Positions 26,300-39,037 are shown, counted from the first letter of the stretch. The stretch: DNA of 64,000 nucleotides from Nyssa sinensis (GCA_008638375.1 CM018036.1:11160328-11224327), one strand, 5' to 3'. Program-made: numbers and translations. The notes: a model not told the origin generated them from the letters alone.

Positions 26300-27224
26300 T
26301 TTAAAAAATCTGCATATCCCTGCCTCATTGTTTCTGTTTATGTAAAATCGTCCATATCCAGAGCTCTTAAGTTGTACAGAGTGAGCTTGGGTGGTGGTAA
26401 TCTAGTTGGTTTGAAAGACGTGTTTTTTTTAGTGGTATTTAGGAGTCTCAAGTTTAATTTATGGGTATTTGGTGGTCTCAACTTCAATCTATGGGCACCA
26501 CCACGTTTACACCATGAAATTTCTATTGGTTGTTTGTCATGAATTGTATCAAATCTTTGATCCGATATAATCTAAAAAATGAGTAATGAGTGAAAAAAGT
26601 TTTTGACCCAATTTTATTTTGATAATTTTTAGTAGTCTGAATAGATTAAGAAATGCTTTTCTATTCAGATAGGCGTAAGATTTTAAGACTTTTTGTACCG
26701 ACTTGTCAATTTCATGAACATCTGTATAAGAGTGTTATTTTTTTAGGAATTTGGAAATATGATTATCAGAAAGGAGCAGTTTTATGAATCGTCTTTAAAT
26801 ATAAAAATATTTTTAAATTTTTATATATTTTTCACTCTAATAATCTTCTTTTATTTATAGAAGATTGTTTCTCTTAAATTTAAGTATTTTACCCAAAAAC
26901 TTAAATTTTGTGTTATTTGTTTTCTTGCATTTTGTTAGATTTTATACTCCTTTATTTATTTATTTTTTGCTTTCATTTTATAATAATTTTCAAATTATCA
27001 AATGAATAAGAGTAAATTTGAAAAATAAGAAGTTGAGGACAGAGTATTGATAGTTGGGTCCAACTGGTACGCCCAAAAATGCCAATGTTCCGCGAGCGGG
27101 GCCATCACCATGTGCCCTAACTATAACTTTTTGGAATGCACTTTTTTTAATAAGGTTATTCGGCTGCAATCCTCTTATGAATATTTCACCAAATTTTAAA
27201 ATTTAGAATAAATAATTAACTTCT
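26300..27224. other. Intergenic DNA, no feature seen
   Basis: AT-rich sequence upstream of the expansin gene. I find no gene, RNA or structured repeat in it. Confidence 0.6.
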
Positions 27225-27850
27225 TTATTGATATACCATAAAAGAGCAGGCCAATCAGCACTTGACACGTATGACTACGAATCCAACTCACGCTCGGCTA
27301 ACTCGGCTCACGCTCAGCCAATGGCTAAGCGCTCGAACATTCAGAGCAGGAGAAAAGGTCAGAAGTGGTCGAGCATATGTCTCCAGAGCACATATATCCG
27401 GATAAGGATCTCAGAATTAATTACAGAATCCAGACCAACACTCCAGACCTCGTCACCGCCTTAACGGTTGCCGAGCAGGGAATAAGGAAGCAATCTTCAA
27501 CATGGAGACAGTCCTCAACAAGGAAACAGTCTTCAACAAGGAAACAGTCTTCAACAAGGAAACTTTCATCTATGATTATCTCTATGTAATACTCTACAAG
27601 GTAACTGCAATATCTGATGATCAAATCCCTACATTCATGACTCCGAATCCTAATCAACTTAGGAAGGCCACGGTCTATAACGCTTTATTTGCATGTTCAT
27701 TCTTTGGCTTTAAATACAGTCTTTCAATTCTATTTACTTACTTAAGTATCGGAGTGGCTACCGCTGGAGTCAATCCGGTGGTCCTCTGATCATCTTTCAG
27801 AGTGTTTTACATATCATGAAACTCATATTTATTACGAGTCAAAAAGTACA
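27225..27850 (+). repeat. Relict LTR-like sequence, copy 2
   Basis: A less AT-rich island containing AGTATCGGAGTGGCTACCGC, then TGGAGTCAATCCGGTGG and CCTCTGATCATC (near 27747-27795), the same block as near 3822 and 53676. It ends AGTCAAAAAGTACAGCATCA, close to the end of copy 1. Inside it, near 27497-27566, an 18-base unit (TCAACAAGGAAACAGTCT) is repeated about four times in tandem. No retroviral protein frame is present. Confidence 0.5.
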
Positions 27851-29867
27851 GCATCATTTATCATATTAATAAACTAATAAAATAACTATTCAAAGAGGAA
27901 GATTTGCATTGAAAGATAGAGGCGATGGGAGAGTACGAAGTCGGTACTCAAAGAAAGCGGCCGTTGAAAGAGAGTCCGGAGACGTCAAGAACAACGTAAG
28001 GATCAAACAGAAAGCAAAACACTAGAATGTTTATGATGTGAATGGACTGATCTCAAAGTCAGACATTCCGGAACCACCTAATCCTATAGCTATATCCTCT
28101 TATGCTTAATGGCCATCCTAATCCAATTTACCAATGATTTTTCACTCAAAACTCAATAGTGACACATATCGTTTTATGTTACTATATGATATCATCTCAC
28201 ATTTTTTTAGAAAAATTTAAATTTTTTAAAAATTTATGAGATAAATTACACTTGAAATTTTTAATAATTATAAGAATCTTTTCTAAAATTTTTGAAATGG
28301 CACTAACATTTTCTACTTTTATTAACAAACTACAATAATCTCTCTTCTAACTTTATATTTTTTTAAAAATGACAAAAATGTCTCTTTTATTTATTTTTTT
28401 TGATTTTTTTAAATTTTGATCTTTTTCTAACTTTTTTTAAAGATTTTTCTCATTTTATATAAAAATAAAATAAAATAAAGATAAATAACTTATATTATTT
28501 TAGTCAAAGAAAATTTTAATTAATATTTATTTGAACATGAAAGAAAAAGGAAAAAATTGATCAAAATTAAAAAATACAAAAAAAAATTCAAATGGGTATT
28601 TTTGTCATTTTGAGAAAAATCAGACTAGAGTGGAGATCAGTGTCATTTCAAAAACCTCAGGAAAGGTTCTTGTGATTGTCAGAAACTTCATGAAAGATTA
28701 GTGTAATTTATCCAAATTTATAATAAATAATTTTCTTATGAATTTAGAGAAATAAAATTTAGGAAAAATTACTAACAAGTCCTTAAAATAATTTTTTCAA
28801 TCCAAAAAGTCTACTATATATTTTTTCTATCTAAAAGATTAAAAAAAAAATTAATCCAATTGTTAACTTTCATCTTAACACCATTAAAAAATATTATTGA
28901 TTAGACAAAAATAACTTTCAAAATACATTTTAAAAAATACTAAACAATAAATATAACAATTTTTTTTTTTTTTTTGATATGAAGAGTATCCCCGGGCGAG
29001 CTTGCGCGCACCTCGAGACTAAGTCTCTCCACCCCGAACAAGGCTTCCGAAACAGGAAAAAAGATAACATTTTATTTCTTATCTAGAATGCTTAAAAAAT
29101 AAATTTTTACTTTATAAAATGTTATAATTTTTTGGTATTGAAAATTTTATTTTATATATTTTTTAGTATTTTTTTTTTAAAAATGTATCTTAAATGTCAT
29201 TTTAGTATAATTAGTAATATTTTTAATAGTGTTAAGATAAAAGTTAACAATTGGACTTTTTTGTACTAAAAATTTCTTTTTTAGACTTTTTAGATAAAAA
29301 AATATATATCATAAATTTTTTAGATTGAAAAAATTTATTTTAATATTTTTTTCCTAAAATTTATAAGAAAGAGTTGCACCAAATTTAGTAAAGGTGCAGA
29401 GTAACCGCTTCCTTAGATCATTACTTCAAAACTCCTTATATGGCTAGAGTTAACCATCCAATGTACCTTTCTTTGGCGTGTAGTATTTACAGTAGAGTTA
29501 CCATCAATAAAGGTAGATAAATTTCACAATAATGTCATTCTCTTTTCTTTTTTCTCTTTTGTCAATTAATGAAGCCCAATTTAGCCTACATCTATGTAAA
29601 TGTGGCTCTCATTCCTTCTTCACTCCCATTGAATAGGTTTGAAACCCCTCCTCTGTCATTAGAGAATTTTGTAGGGACTTTGAGGTAATGTTCGTTAGTT
29701 AATTAAACCAAGTTCATATATTTTAGAAAGTTTTTTATTTTAGTTTATTGGGTTAAACTAATATTTGAAATGTTTTGAGTACTCTTAATTGTAGTTAGAG
29801 TAATATTCTAATAATAATTAATTTGTGTGATATTAGATGTCCTAATTAATAGTGAGCCGATAGTCAT

Positions 29868-29902
<35 letters not shown>

Positions 29903-32477
29903 CAAACAATACAGTCGTGAGATTGCCGTGAACAGTGAGCCACGAGGCCTCTTATTTTTTTTTTTTTGGTAACTCGGTATTTGATTTCTTCGAACCGATT
30001 AATTCGAGGAACTAATTCTATTATTCACTAATAGAAGATCCGATTAAAGTAGAGATAATATCTCAGTATGATTGATATTAGAGTAATTTTAAATTCTACA
30101 ATTAATATCAAAGCATTTTAGATTTAACAATTAGTATCGAAGTTATTTTGAATCCTAAAAATGTATTTTTATTACCCAAATTATCTATCCAACCATGCAT
30201 GAAATCATAATCTTCACAAAGTCAAACAATACAACCATTAGATCCCATTGGATGCTTGGTGATGCCATAATATATTATAATGTTTTAAAGAATGATTGCG
30301 GCTATTTTATAACTTAGTGATAAATGGTGTGGTTGAAATATATTTATACATGCAACTTGTGCTGGTCCAAAATGGGTATCAATTCTATTATTATTTCGAT
30401 GTAATATTTTTCCATCAGTTCTATATACAACTTGTTGTGTCCTATGCTATCTGCCTTCAAACCTAGGTTAAAGGGATGCTCTGAGTTCATATCTTTAATT
30501 AACACCCATGTTCTCTTTATCCAAAAAAAAAAATTTAATCCAGAAACCAAATTATAAATGAAAAATAAAGACGGCGGCTGAGAAAGAAGGCTGATGGCAG
30601 AAAAGATGGCTGTAAAGCATGCAAGGAAGGGGGAAAGAAAACAGATTATAATTGGAAAGTATGGGCTATGGAGGATATAATCAATCAATCACTCATAGAG
30701 CCTTCCTTTCCGTCAATCAATCATCAACTTGCACACAGTTTCAGCCTTCTGGAATTGTATACTGCAAGAACCAAATTGGCATTCAATGAATGTAATTAAT
30801 AAAACATATAAAGGGCTTCAGCAGCTAGCTCATCTACAGTCATCACCTACATCACCCACGTGGTGACTGTGTGTGTGTGTTTTCTGGGTGTTCAAAGACT
30901 GTCTGCATCCTAACAGATGACATTGAATGAATAACTAGTCTTTGTAAAATTTTCCAACATAATAAATGAGTCAAAATCTTGATATTAAATTCATGAATCC
31001 CCATTTAACAGATCTTTGGAATTTGAAGTCCTTATAGTCGGCTCTGTCATGCACCACGAATCTTGCATTAGAATTTAGAGAGTTCATATTTTAGTTGGTT
31101 GGAATTTATGCTTTTTAAACCAACTAGTGTTGTGTCACTCTGTTTTTTCTTTGCCATTGGAGTTCAGCATTTTCATGGCAAGTTCTCAATTTTCTGAAAA
31201 TTATTCCTTGAAAAGTTGAAATAAAAAAAAAAATACACAAGCCAAATAAAGAATCATAATACATTCTTATCTCAAGCTTAGCTAGTCTTCTTTGTGACAC
31301 ACGTCCTTTTCAAAATTACGATTTATGATATTAACTGCATCCACCATTCTTAAATTTTCATTTTTACAAAGATGTTTGTACTCTTTTATAAAAAATATTG
31401 TATTTATGTACTTATATTATTTGATATTAGCGTTAATTTTGAATAGTGTAATCGTACATATTGTATATTTTGTATCTCACTCATAAATATTTATTTTATA
31501 TTAAAATCTGATGATATACATTTTCAATTAATTTGATTATGGGACTTGAACAAATATTAGTATGAAAACGATACAAAAAAATGACGTATTTTTAATACAT
31601 CTGACTGGGTTGATTAATCTAATCACCTTGCAATTAGGATTTAAATGACCTTATTGTCAAGTCTTTTAAATTAAGGTCGTGACAAGTATCCTCTTGCAAG
31701 ATAAAAAAAAAATTACTAGAAAAAGTTATGGGACAACAGTATGGTGCCCATCAAGGCCACTTCACCACTTAAGTTAGGAGACTACTCGAAGAATCACTGA
31801 GAAATGCAAGAAGCCCAAAATTATTAAATAATTAAAACATCACATGTCATATGAACTCCACCTTAATGTGACATTTTCCACTAGTTCCATTTCAGTTGAA
31901 ATATATGACTGCAGTTTAATTTGAAATTGACCAGATAAAATATATATTAAGAATAACTCAAACCTTGTAACCAAGTACCAAGAACTTACAAGTTTTTAAA
32001 ATTAAAACCCCAAAATCAATGGGAAAGCTTTACCCAGAAAAGAAAACAGTCTCCACTTACTTTTTTGACTGGACTATATGGAACTCTCATCACCTTATTC
32101 AGTTGCCAACGTAACTGCCTTATCTGCATTTGAATGCTTTCCACGTAAATATTCTACTAATAGTTTCCTGGGTACACCTAATTTTTGATTAGTGGCGCAC
32201 CCAGCTTCCCTGGTGAAATGACATGTTACCCACATAAACTCCCCTGTTAAGCTCTATTTTGAAAAGGATAATATTGGGCTTCCACCACTGTCGATGTATC
32301 AAATTATGAAGGTGGTAAAATCAGTCGACAAAAGAGATATAATCAAAAGCACTTTTTAAGGTTTAAACTGCCCCCTTGAATTTGATGATAAGCCGCTAAA
32401 TTTGAATATCTTTTTGGCCAATTAGTTGCTTAGCTTTAGAGACTTCTAAATTGTAAAGACAAGTAAATTCTTTGCTT
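27851..32477. other. AT-rich intergenic DNA
   Basis: No protein gene is recognised. A (GA)n run lies at about 29871-29897. Paired, partly mirrored AT-rich stretches near 28200-28700 and 28740-29370 ('taaattttta', 'ttagtataattag') look like decayed MITE-like sequence. A short SINE tail inside it is listed separately. Confidence 0.5.
28960..29062 (-). repeat. Truncated SINE 3' end, minus strand
   Basis: A GC-rich piece of about 85 bases sits in AT-rich DNA. On the minus strand it ends ATACTCTTCATATC followed by a run of about 17 A's. The ending resembles that of the SINE at 32.5 kb (CCTCGTATC plus A's). ATAACA occurs just outside both ends (near 28951 and 29066), a possible target-site duplication. 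The tRNA-like head is missing. Confidence 0.5.
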
Positions 32478-32492
32478 AATTAGGGGAGGGAA

Positions 32493-32719
32493 CCCCCGGG
32501 GTCGTAGCACGTTGCTTAGAAAGGCAACCCTCAAGTGGTGGGCAATAAAAAAGTCTGCCTTGATGTGGGATTCGATTCCTGTCCCTCATCGTGCCTTTCT
32601 GATTTACATGTCTCGTGCACTATGGGGTCGGGGCATGGGTCCTGGGGTTTGTCCCTTTAGTCACGGCTCCGAAGGCGCTAGACAGAGAGATTTGTCCTCG
32701 TATCAAAAAAAAAAAAAAA
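32493..32719 (+). mobile_element. tRNA-derived SINE with target-site duplications
   Basis: A GC-rich 227-base element in AT-rich DNA, ending GTCCTCGTATC and a run of about 17 A's. It is flanked by AATTAGGGGAGGGAA (32478-32492) and AATTAGCAGAGGGAA (32720-32734), a 15-base duplication with two mismatches. Internal Pol III promoter-like boxes are visible: an A-box-like CAAGTGGTGGGC near 32532-32543 and a B-box-like GGATTCGATTCC near 32568-32579. A short open frame across it has no protein meaning. Confidence 0.8.
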
Positions 32720-32739
32720 AATTAGCAGAGGGAAATAAT

Positions 32740-35600
32740 TGATATTAATAATATTAGATGTCTTAATTTTTTTTTATCATAAATAATGTGTTATTAAATG
32801 ATAGTATTTTAGATAATTTTTTTAATTTTTAACTAATAATTTACTGATACATTATTTAAAATACGGAATTTTGTTACAAAAATTTAAAAGATATAACATT
32901 ACTCATAAAATATTCATTAATTCGAATACAATGTATCTATGTCCATAAATGTAACACATCAATAAAAATTATAATATATTTCACGTATTTTACTAACATT
33001 TCCGATACTTATTAATCCAATATAATGCACCAATGAACAAATTTATTTGTAATTTGAAGATGGAAATAATTATAAGAGTTAGTTTTACTAGTGTAAGGTT
33101 TAGATAGAAATGATTGTTAAATGATAATTGGTGTGAAATTATTTTTTATAGGATTGTGAAGCATGGAAGCAGCATATAAAAAATGGATTGGCAATAGCAC
33201 AATTAAAGCTGTTAAAAGGTTAAAGCTGATTCTTTTCTTCATGAATCAGTTAGTTGCTTAATTATAAAACTAAAATATAGATCCACACTCATGCGCATGC
33301 AACTTTATTCGCATGCAAGAAGTATCAGTACGTGCAAGCATGTGCTTATTGTACTTAGTTAGCAAATTTGGAAGAACTTCTCCTTCTTAATTTGCTTTTC
33401 AAGAATGTAAACTCTAATCTAACTCGACTAAGTCCAGTTTGTTATTTATGTTACAGGAAAGCTCATAGATTCAAGTTTCACTATTTATTAAAAATATGTG
33501 AATGTTTATTTTTATTTAATTATAAATTAGGTTAAATTATTTATCCAATGCTTATATTAGAGATGAGTTTACAACTCTAGTATTAGCATGTTTGCCTAAT
33601 TATATAATATATGTGACTATACAAAGACGGAACCAGAAAAAAAAAAATAAAGGAGGGCTAAAAAATGTTTGCAAAAAAAATTAGTCGAAATTTTGGATCG
33701 GGTTGAAATTTTGGAATGAAAATGAGAGAAATTAAGGGTAAAATTTGAATTGGGTTTTTGAGTGAGTTAAAACTTTGGGTGATAAATGAAAGAAATAATG
33801 AGTTAAAATTGAACTGGACTAAAATTTTAGGATGGACTAATTTAAAAAAGTCCAAAATTTTACATATATAAAAAATATTTCCTAAAATTTAAAGTGAATT
33901 AGAGCCCGACCTAGTTTACCTATCATTCCACCCTTGGTTATTGAGCATTAATAGAACTCATTCTTAATTAAGTGAGACCGTGACACTATGTTATCAGACA
34001 CTCTTTCATAAAATTGTAATTTTTATTGAAATTGAAAAAACGTTAATTTAATAAAAATATGAAAAAATTGAACTTATGTGATCACAAAGGTGACAGTGCC
34101 GTAAACAACGTGCCGATTCACACCATCCGCTATTTTGGACCGACACTAATTCATGAGCTTGACTAATCGGAGGATTTAGACTGGTACTGCATTAATGCAG
34201 GACCATGGTGTTGAGTTGAGCCCCATGTGCGGGTAGTCTGAACAGAGTAAATTCCCCAAGGAGAGTAAGAGAATTTTATTAGTAGAAGATGACAAGACAG
34301 GGGACCCATATACTGGAAAAAGGCGACAACCCCTTTAGGAACAAGATAATAGTTGATTAAGCACTTAACAAAAAATAAAAATTTGTTAAGCATAAAGCAA
34401 TGAAAGCCATGGACTTCAATTAAAGTCTAAAGATCATTATCAGATATGGAATACTTGTTTCTTTAACCATCCTTTATCTTGTCATTACATCACGGATAAG
34501 CATAAATTTGAAGGATGGTAAGAAGCTCCTTTTTTTTTTTCTTGGGCATGAAGAGAGGAACCTTCAAAGGTTCTTATTTCTTAATTAGTAACTTTAGCTG
34601 TGAGAGACGTGTGTTGTCAAGCCATGTGTTGTTGATTTCTAATTTCTAATTTTTCTTTTTAATAACCATCCACTAATTGAACCCTATGGAGGCGTGTGAT
34701 TGAATCGTAAATCCAGAATCTCCTACAAAGCCTTTCATTTTTATTATATAGATGGTTTAAAAGTACAACCTCGAGACTTCAAGGAACCTGTCGTGAAACT
34801 CCAATCACTTGATTTACCTTATGGATTTAATTTGTAAAATTTTATGTATATATAAGACTAACAATTAAACATTGTTTGGCCATAATTAAACAAAGGAATC
34901 TAGTTTAACTCAAAGTATCTAAAACGGGGTTCTTGTACAGTTTTACAATTTTTTTGATTTTCCACTCCCTCGTAAAAGTATGCTGTAAATGTCGTACTTC
35001 AGTTTTCTCATTCTTAGGTATATTGTCATATGGATCATATGTTAGGTTTTTTTTTTTTTTTTGGTTAATCTGGAACGAGTCTACCAATAACAACCGTTCC
35101 GCATCACGTACCCAAGTCGTAAATCTAAAATCTCTTTCATAATTATTTTACATAAACTTTTGTTTGAGTAGGGTGGCACCAAAAAAAAGTTACACTCTAC
35201 CAATGTGATTTAAAAATGAATTAAAGTATGATTAGACTATAATATTAACACCTAATTCACTGTCAGACGTATGTAGCATTATGGGTCTTGGCAAACATCA
35301 CAAAGTGATGGTGAAGAGAAAAAAGAAAAAGAAAGAAGAGAGAGAATCGAAATTGCTATGATTTTTTATTTTTTTTGTCAGATACCCTCTCTGTTGTGAT
35401 TAGCTATAGAGGAGAATGACAATGGCACTGAATGTGGGTCTGTGTGGACGACCATGTCATACTACCATTGGCCCATGATGAGTGGATTAGTCGGTATGAT
35501 TGTCGCATGTTAGGATCAATTTGAGTCCAAGTCATGATTTATATTGGAATGGATGAAGTGGACACACTGGTTTTTTTTTATTTTTTAATTTTTGTTGGCG
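32740..35600. other. Intergenic DNA, mostly AT-rich
   Basis: No gene is recognised apart from the MITE-like copy listed separately. A few patches are less AT-rich (34080-34330) but show no coherent frame or repeat partner in this window. Confidence 0.5.
33625..33943. repeat. Dispersed MITE-like repeat, copy 1
   Basis: Begins near GACGGAACCAG and ends near CATTCCACCCTTGGTTAT. In between are AAAATTTTAGGATGG, CTAATTT, AAATTTTACAT and ATAAAAAATATTTC. The same order of motifs occurs at 57995-58312 inside the MPO1-like gene. The two copies are diverged by perhaps a fifth to a quarter of positions. Confidence 0.65.
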
Positions 35601-35613
35601 AGGAAATATCTTT

Positions 35614-35924
35614 TGTTGGATTGTCTTATATCGTCCATCTCTAACTCATTTGGTCTATATATAAGGGTCTTCTCTCTTTCTTCTTAACACCTGAGTTTTA
35701 AGATGCTGAATGGGCTGCGCCTCTAATTTTTAATATGGTATCAGAGCTAAGCCAAAGCTTAACTTTGGGTTAGAGGAGCAATGTGCTTCAGGGGGCGTAT
35801 TAGATTGTCCTACATCGCCCGTCTCTAGCTCTTCTGATTTATTTATATAGCAGGTTACTCCTTTCTTTAAAATTTGAGTTTTAAGGATCGAACTAATTTA
35901 GATTTGAATCTCTAATTTTTAACA
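35614..35924 (+). mobile_element. Complete TRIM retrotransposon
   Basis: Left LTR 35614-35735 (TGTTGGATTGTC to TTTTTAATA). Primer-binding site TGGTATCAGAGC at 35736-35747, complementary to initiator tRNA-Met and directly next to the LTR. An internal region of about 50 bases follows, then a purine tract (AGGGGGCG) and a right LTR at 35798-35924 (TATTAGATTGTCC to TTTTTAACA). The two LTRs share TTGTCYTAYATCG, CTCATTTGG or CTCTTCTGA, TATATA, GAGTTTTAAG and CTCTAATTTTTAA. Total is about 311 bases with no coding capacity, which defines a terminal-repeat retrotransposon in miniature. No clean target-site duplication is seen. Confidence 0.82.
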
Positions 35925-35929
35925 ACATG

Positions 35930-36570
35930 TTTCCTAATTTTGATATTGATATCTATTATCATTTTTTCAAATAAATTTGAAAAATAAATCTTGAATATAT
36001 GCACTGATGTAATAATACATATTTTATTTAAATCACAAAATATTTAAACTCACACTAAATATTTAAAGTAAGCATGTCATGTACTTGAGCTGTCTCTTTT
36101 GCCACTGCCCCGTGGAAGTCTGACCATAGGTTCTTGCATCACCCAGAAGACTTCAAAAAATGAATCAAAGCCCACTAACTTGACCAGAAACTTTGATAAA
36201 GTTGATTGAACTTGAAACCATGAATAGGACAAATGGGTTGAACCCGAAAGATTAAGAACAACGCATCAAGGCTCAAAATTCCACCTAAAATTGCCTAGGT
36301 ATAGCCCAAAAGACTTCTGACAGTTTTGATATCTGGCTCAGGAGAGAGATGCCCGGATAAGACTGATTTTGGATATTTTCCCAAAGTAAGTCAACGAGTT
36401 TAAGCCTTATCTTTTTTTTATAATTTATTTGAATGAAAAAATTAAAAAAAAATTAACCGTAAGAAATAGTTAAATTTCTTGTTTAAAAAATTTTAATAAA
36501 AAGAAGAAAAGATTAGAAGATCATTTAGAAAATTTTAATGAAGAAAAGAAAAGATTAGAAGAGACTCTTA
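35930..36570. other. AT-rich intergenic DNA
   Basis: No gene, RNA or clear repeat is seen. The stretch changes gradually into the A/T-rich repeat that follows. Confidence 0.5.
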
Positions 36571-37400
36571 AGAAAAAGTTTGAAGGTTTTACAGCTCATT
36601 TGAATAAAAATAGTTAGAAAAAAAATAAAAAATTAAGATGGATAAATATTTAAATTTCTCGTTTAAAAATTTTTAATGGAGAAACAAGAAAAGAATATGA
36701 AAAAGAGTTTAAAAGTTTTAGCTCACTTCTCCAATCCCTTCCAAAATGAAGAAATTTGAAGAAAAAATAAAGTATTTTAATAAATTTGTTTGAAATACCA
36801 ATAATACTCATAAATGAAAGAAGTAAAAATTCTAAACATAAAAAAAGAAAGATATAATTGTCAAATAATTTTTTATATTTTCTTTTCTTTTTTCTCCCTC
36901 AATAATTCAAACAAGAAATAATATTTTTTTCTCCTAAACTAATAAACAAGATAAATATGAATATTTTTTTTTCTCTTCTATCTTAAATTATCTTTTCTTT
37001 TTTGTTCTATCCGAAACTTTCAAACGAAACATTTAATCCACTTCTCCAATTTTAAAAATCTCTTTAAAAGTAGAGAGATTTGAAAATAATAAAAAATGTA
37101 ATTAATGAATTTTTTGAAATATCAAAACTACCCATAAATGAAAGAATTAAAAATTCTAAGCATAAAGAAAAAAATGGTATAATTGTTAAAATAATATTTT
37201 ATGCTTTATTTTCTTTTCTCTCTTAATCGATTTTTCGAACAAGAAATAATGTCTTTTTTTTTTTTTTTCTGAAATATCAAACAAGATAAAAGTGAATACT
37301 TTCTTCTTCTTCTTTTATTTCTTCTCCTCTCTTTTCTCTTCAATTTTAAATTTTCTTTTCTTTTATTTTATCTTCAAAACTTCCAAACGAAACGTAACTA
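36570..37400. repeat. Two tandem AT-rich repeat units, about 340 bp each
   Basis: Both units contain ATACTCATAAATGAAAGAA or CTACCCATAAATGAAAGAA, AAAATTCTAARCATAAA, TATAATTGT, CAAGAAATAAT, AACAAGATAAA and TTTATCT..AAAC. Both end in TTTCAAACGAAAC or TTCCAAACGAAAC (near 37018 and 37382). They resemble the 'CGTTTGGA...TCCAAAC' ended element in the MPO1-like intron (about 58490-58950), so they are probably MITE-like. Confidence 0.6.
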
Positions 37401-37808
37401 CGAGGAATGTACAAGACTCATATTTAAGAGACTCCTATTACTGTTAGACTGTATATATATACACTATGTTATAATTTTAAACTTGTATTGTTTAGTAAAG
37501 TATGTTGTAATACTCTAATTGTACTGTTCAATAAAGTATGATGTTAGAGAAGTGTTAAAATTAGTTGCAATTGTCCAATACTCATCACGTCATTGGTGCG
37601 TGTCTAAGTCACACACCAGTATCACGATGTGTGAAGTTAATTATACATATTAATCACGGGACGAGTTTGGCCATGCATAACTGATGCTATACTTTCTCTA
37701 TGATGTAATGCTTTGATCGTACGGTTAATTGTAATTGATTGATGATAACACATGAATGTAACATATCAAAAAAGTTACGTGGACTAAATGAGGAAGTTAT
37801 TCATGGTC

Positions 37809-38290
37809 GGCCCACTTGAAAATTCAATGGGCAGACAGCACTACCCTGCAGTTTTCAAATCATAATGTCCATGTTGGACTTGAGCCCAGTAAAATGATTC
37901 AGCTATTAAGCCCCGGACGGGACCGTCACCATGACGTATGAACGTAATCGTCCTAACTTGTTTCATGGTCATAGGGCCTATAGTAACTATTGGGCCCGAG
38001 TTCGATGCAAATGATCTTTGTGGAACACTTGACAGGCCCATGGAACACGAGCCGTAGCGAGCTCTCTCATAGCCCTTCTTTTGCCCTAGCGAACTGTCTG
38101 GATGCGTGTATTTGTGTGTACATATACACACACTTCATAAGCAGCAGCTAGCGGCAGACATAAGCCCTAATGATGAGATCTTTAGGGTTTTTCAAAACTT
38201 CTTCTGTGCTATGCATAATGTTCTTCTTCAACCCTGTTATTAACTGATTTATTCAGACCCACTTACAGGTTGGAGATTAGGGTTTATCTG
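37809..38290 (+). promoter_or_regulatory. Promoter-like region with site II and telo-box motifs
   Basis: Several site II elements (TGGGCY or its complement) lie at 37809-37814 (GGCCCA), 37883-37888 (AGCCCA), 37991-37996 (TGGGCC) and 38035-38040 (GGCCCA). Telo-boxes lie at 38181-38190 (TTTAGGGTTT) and 38277-38286 (TTAGGGTTTA). Site II plus telo-box is the known promoter signature of plant snoRNA and ribosomal-protein genes. A probable non-coding first exon ends near 38316, where ACAATG is followed by the donor-like GTAAAA. Transcription start is inferred to be near 38130. Confidence 0.6.
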
Positions 38291-38443
38291 ATTCACTGAG
38301 CTGCTTCTCTACAATGGTAAAAAGATTTGAGTTTTTGTTTGTTTGTTGGTTTGTCTTCCAAACCTTTATCTTTGTCATTTTAACTGTGTTGTATGCTACA
38401 TTTGATCTTCTGTTATCTGTGATCTTATCATTTATGTGGAAAT

Positions 38444-38523
38444 ATGCCTCTGCATGCGATAGTTTTAAATATACTTTTGAGTAAATCAGTATGAAAAGAA
38501 ATTACTTAGATGCTGTGAGGCAT
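38444..38523 (+). ncRNA. Possible degenerate copy of the 18S-guide snoRNA at 38.8 kb
   Basis: ATGCCTC (38444-38450) can pair with GAGGCAT (38517-38523) as a terminal stem. Between them lies GTTTTAAATATAC, nearly the same guide as in the snoRNA at 38817, and a GAATTAC or GAAATTAC block in a similar place. No good C box is seen and the D-box position reads CTGT. It is best read as a decayed copy. Confidence 0.35.
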
Positions 38524-38816
38524 TTTTATTGTATTTGGATTTTTGTATTTTATTTTTTTTAAATTTTCAAATGTTCTTATATGCATTAAAGATTAGATTT
38601 TGGGTTATTCCCAGCTATACACTTAAGCTATTGGAAAAGATGGGTCTTTGGGAATCTTCTTGATTCGATTACTGGTGAGTGATAAGCCAGAATCTATCTT
38701 ATATTTAAAATTTTATGCGGACGAGTGATAAACTATTAATATTGTGGGATTTGAGTAATATTATCATTAGTTGTTTTTTGGATATTTTTTATAATGTTTG
38801 TTAATTTTATCATCTA

Positions 38817-38881
38817 GTGCCAATGATGGGCTTTAAATATACACTGAGTGTCTACAATGAGAAGAACTTAATCTGAGGCAC
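38817..38881 (+). ncRNA. Box C/D snoRNA, 18S guide (snR77-like)
   Basis: Terminal stem GTGCC (38817-38821) pairs with GGCAC (38877-38881). C box ATGATGG (38823-38829), D' box CTGA (38844-38847), C'-like AATGAGA and D box CTGA (38873-38876) are all in order, in 65 nt. The guide before D' (TTAAATATAC) is complementary to GTATATTTAA of plant 18S rRNA (GCGTATATTTAAGTTG, recalled). The fifth-nucleotide rule points to the U in GCGTAU, the site guided by snR77 in yeast (U578). It lies downstream of the site II/telo-box region, probably inside an intron or a polycistronic precursor. Confidence 0.72.
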
Positions 38882-39037
38882 CTTTTCTCAGTTCCATTGT
38901 AGTCTTGATTATATTATTTGTTCATATTCGGTTGTGAGTTTTCATGTTATTTAAGAATGTCATTCAATTAGTTGAAAAATAGTTGTTTTCATTCTGTTCC
39001 AAGTTTGTAACTGGAATGTTTTTTTTGATTTTAGGTT

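Noticed and set aside
27497..27566. Array of TCAACAAGGAAACAGTCT units as a possible CRISPR-like array
   Set aside because: The units are directly adjacent with no unique spacers, and this is a plant nuclear genome; it is a small minisatellite in a relict LTR.
37841..38131. 96-residue minus-strand frame
   Set aside because: It overlaps the site II/telo-box promoter region and has no protein-like motif.
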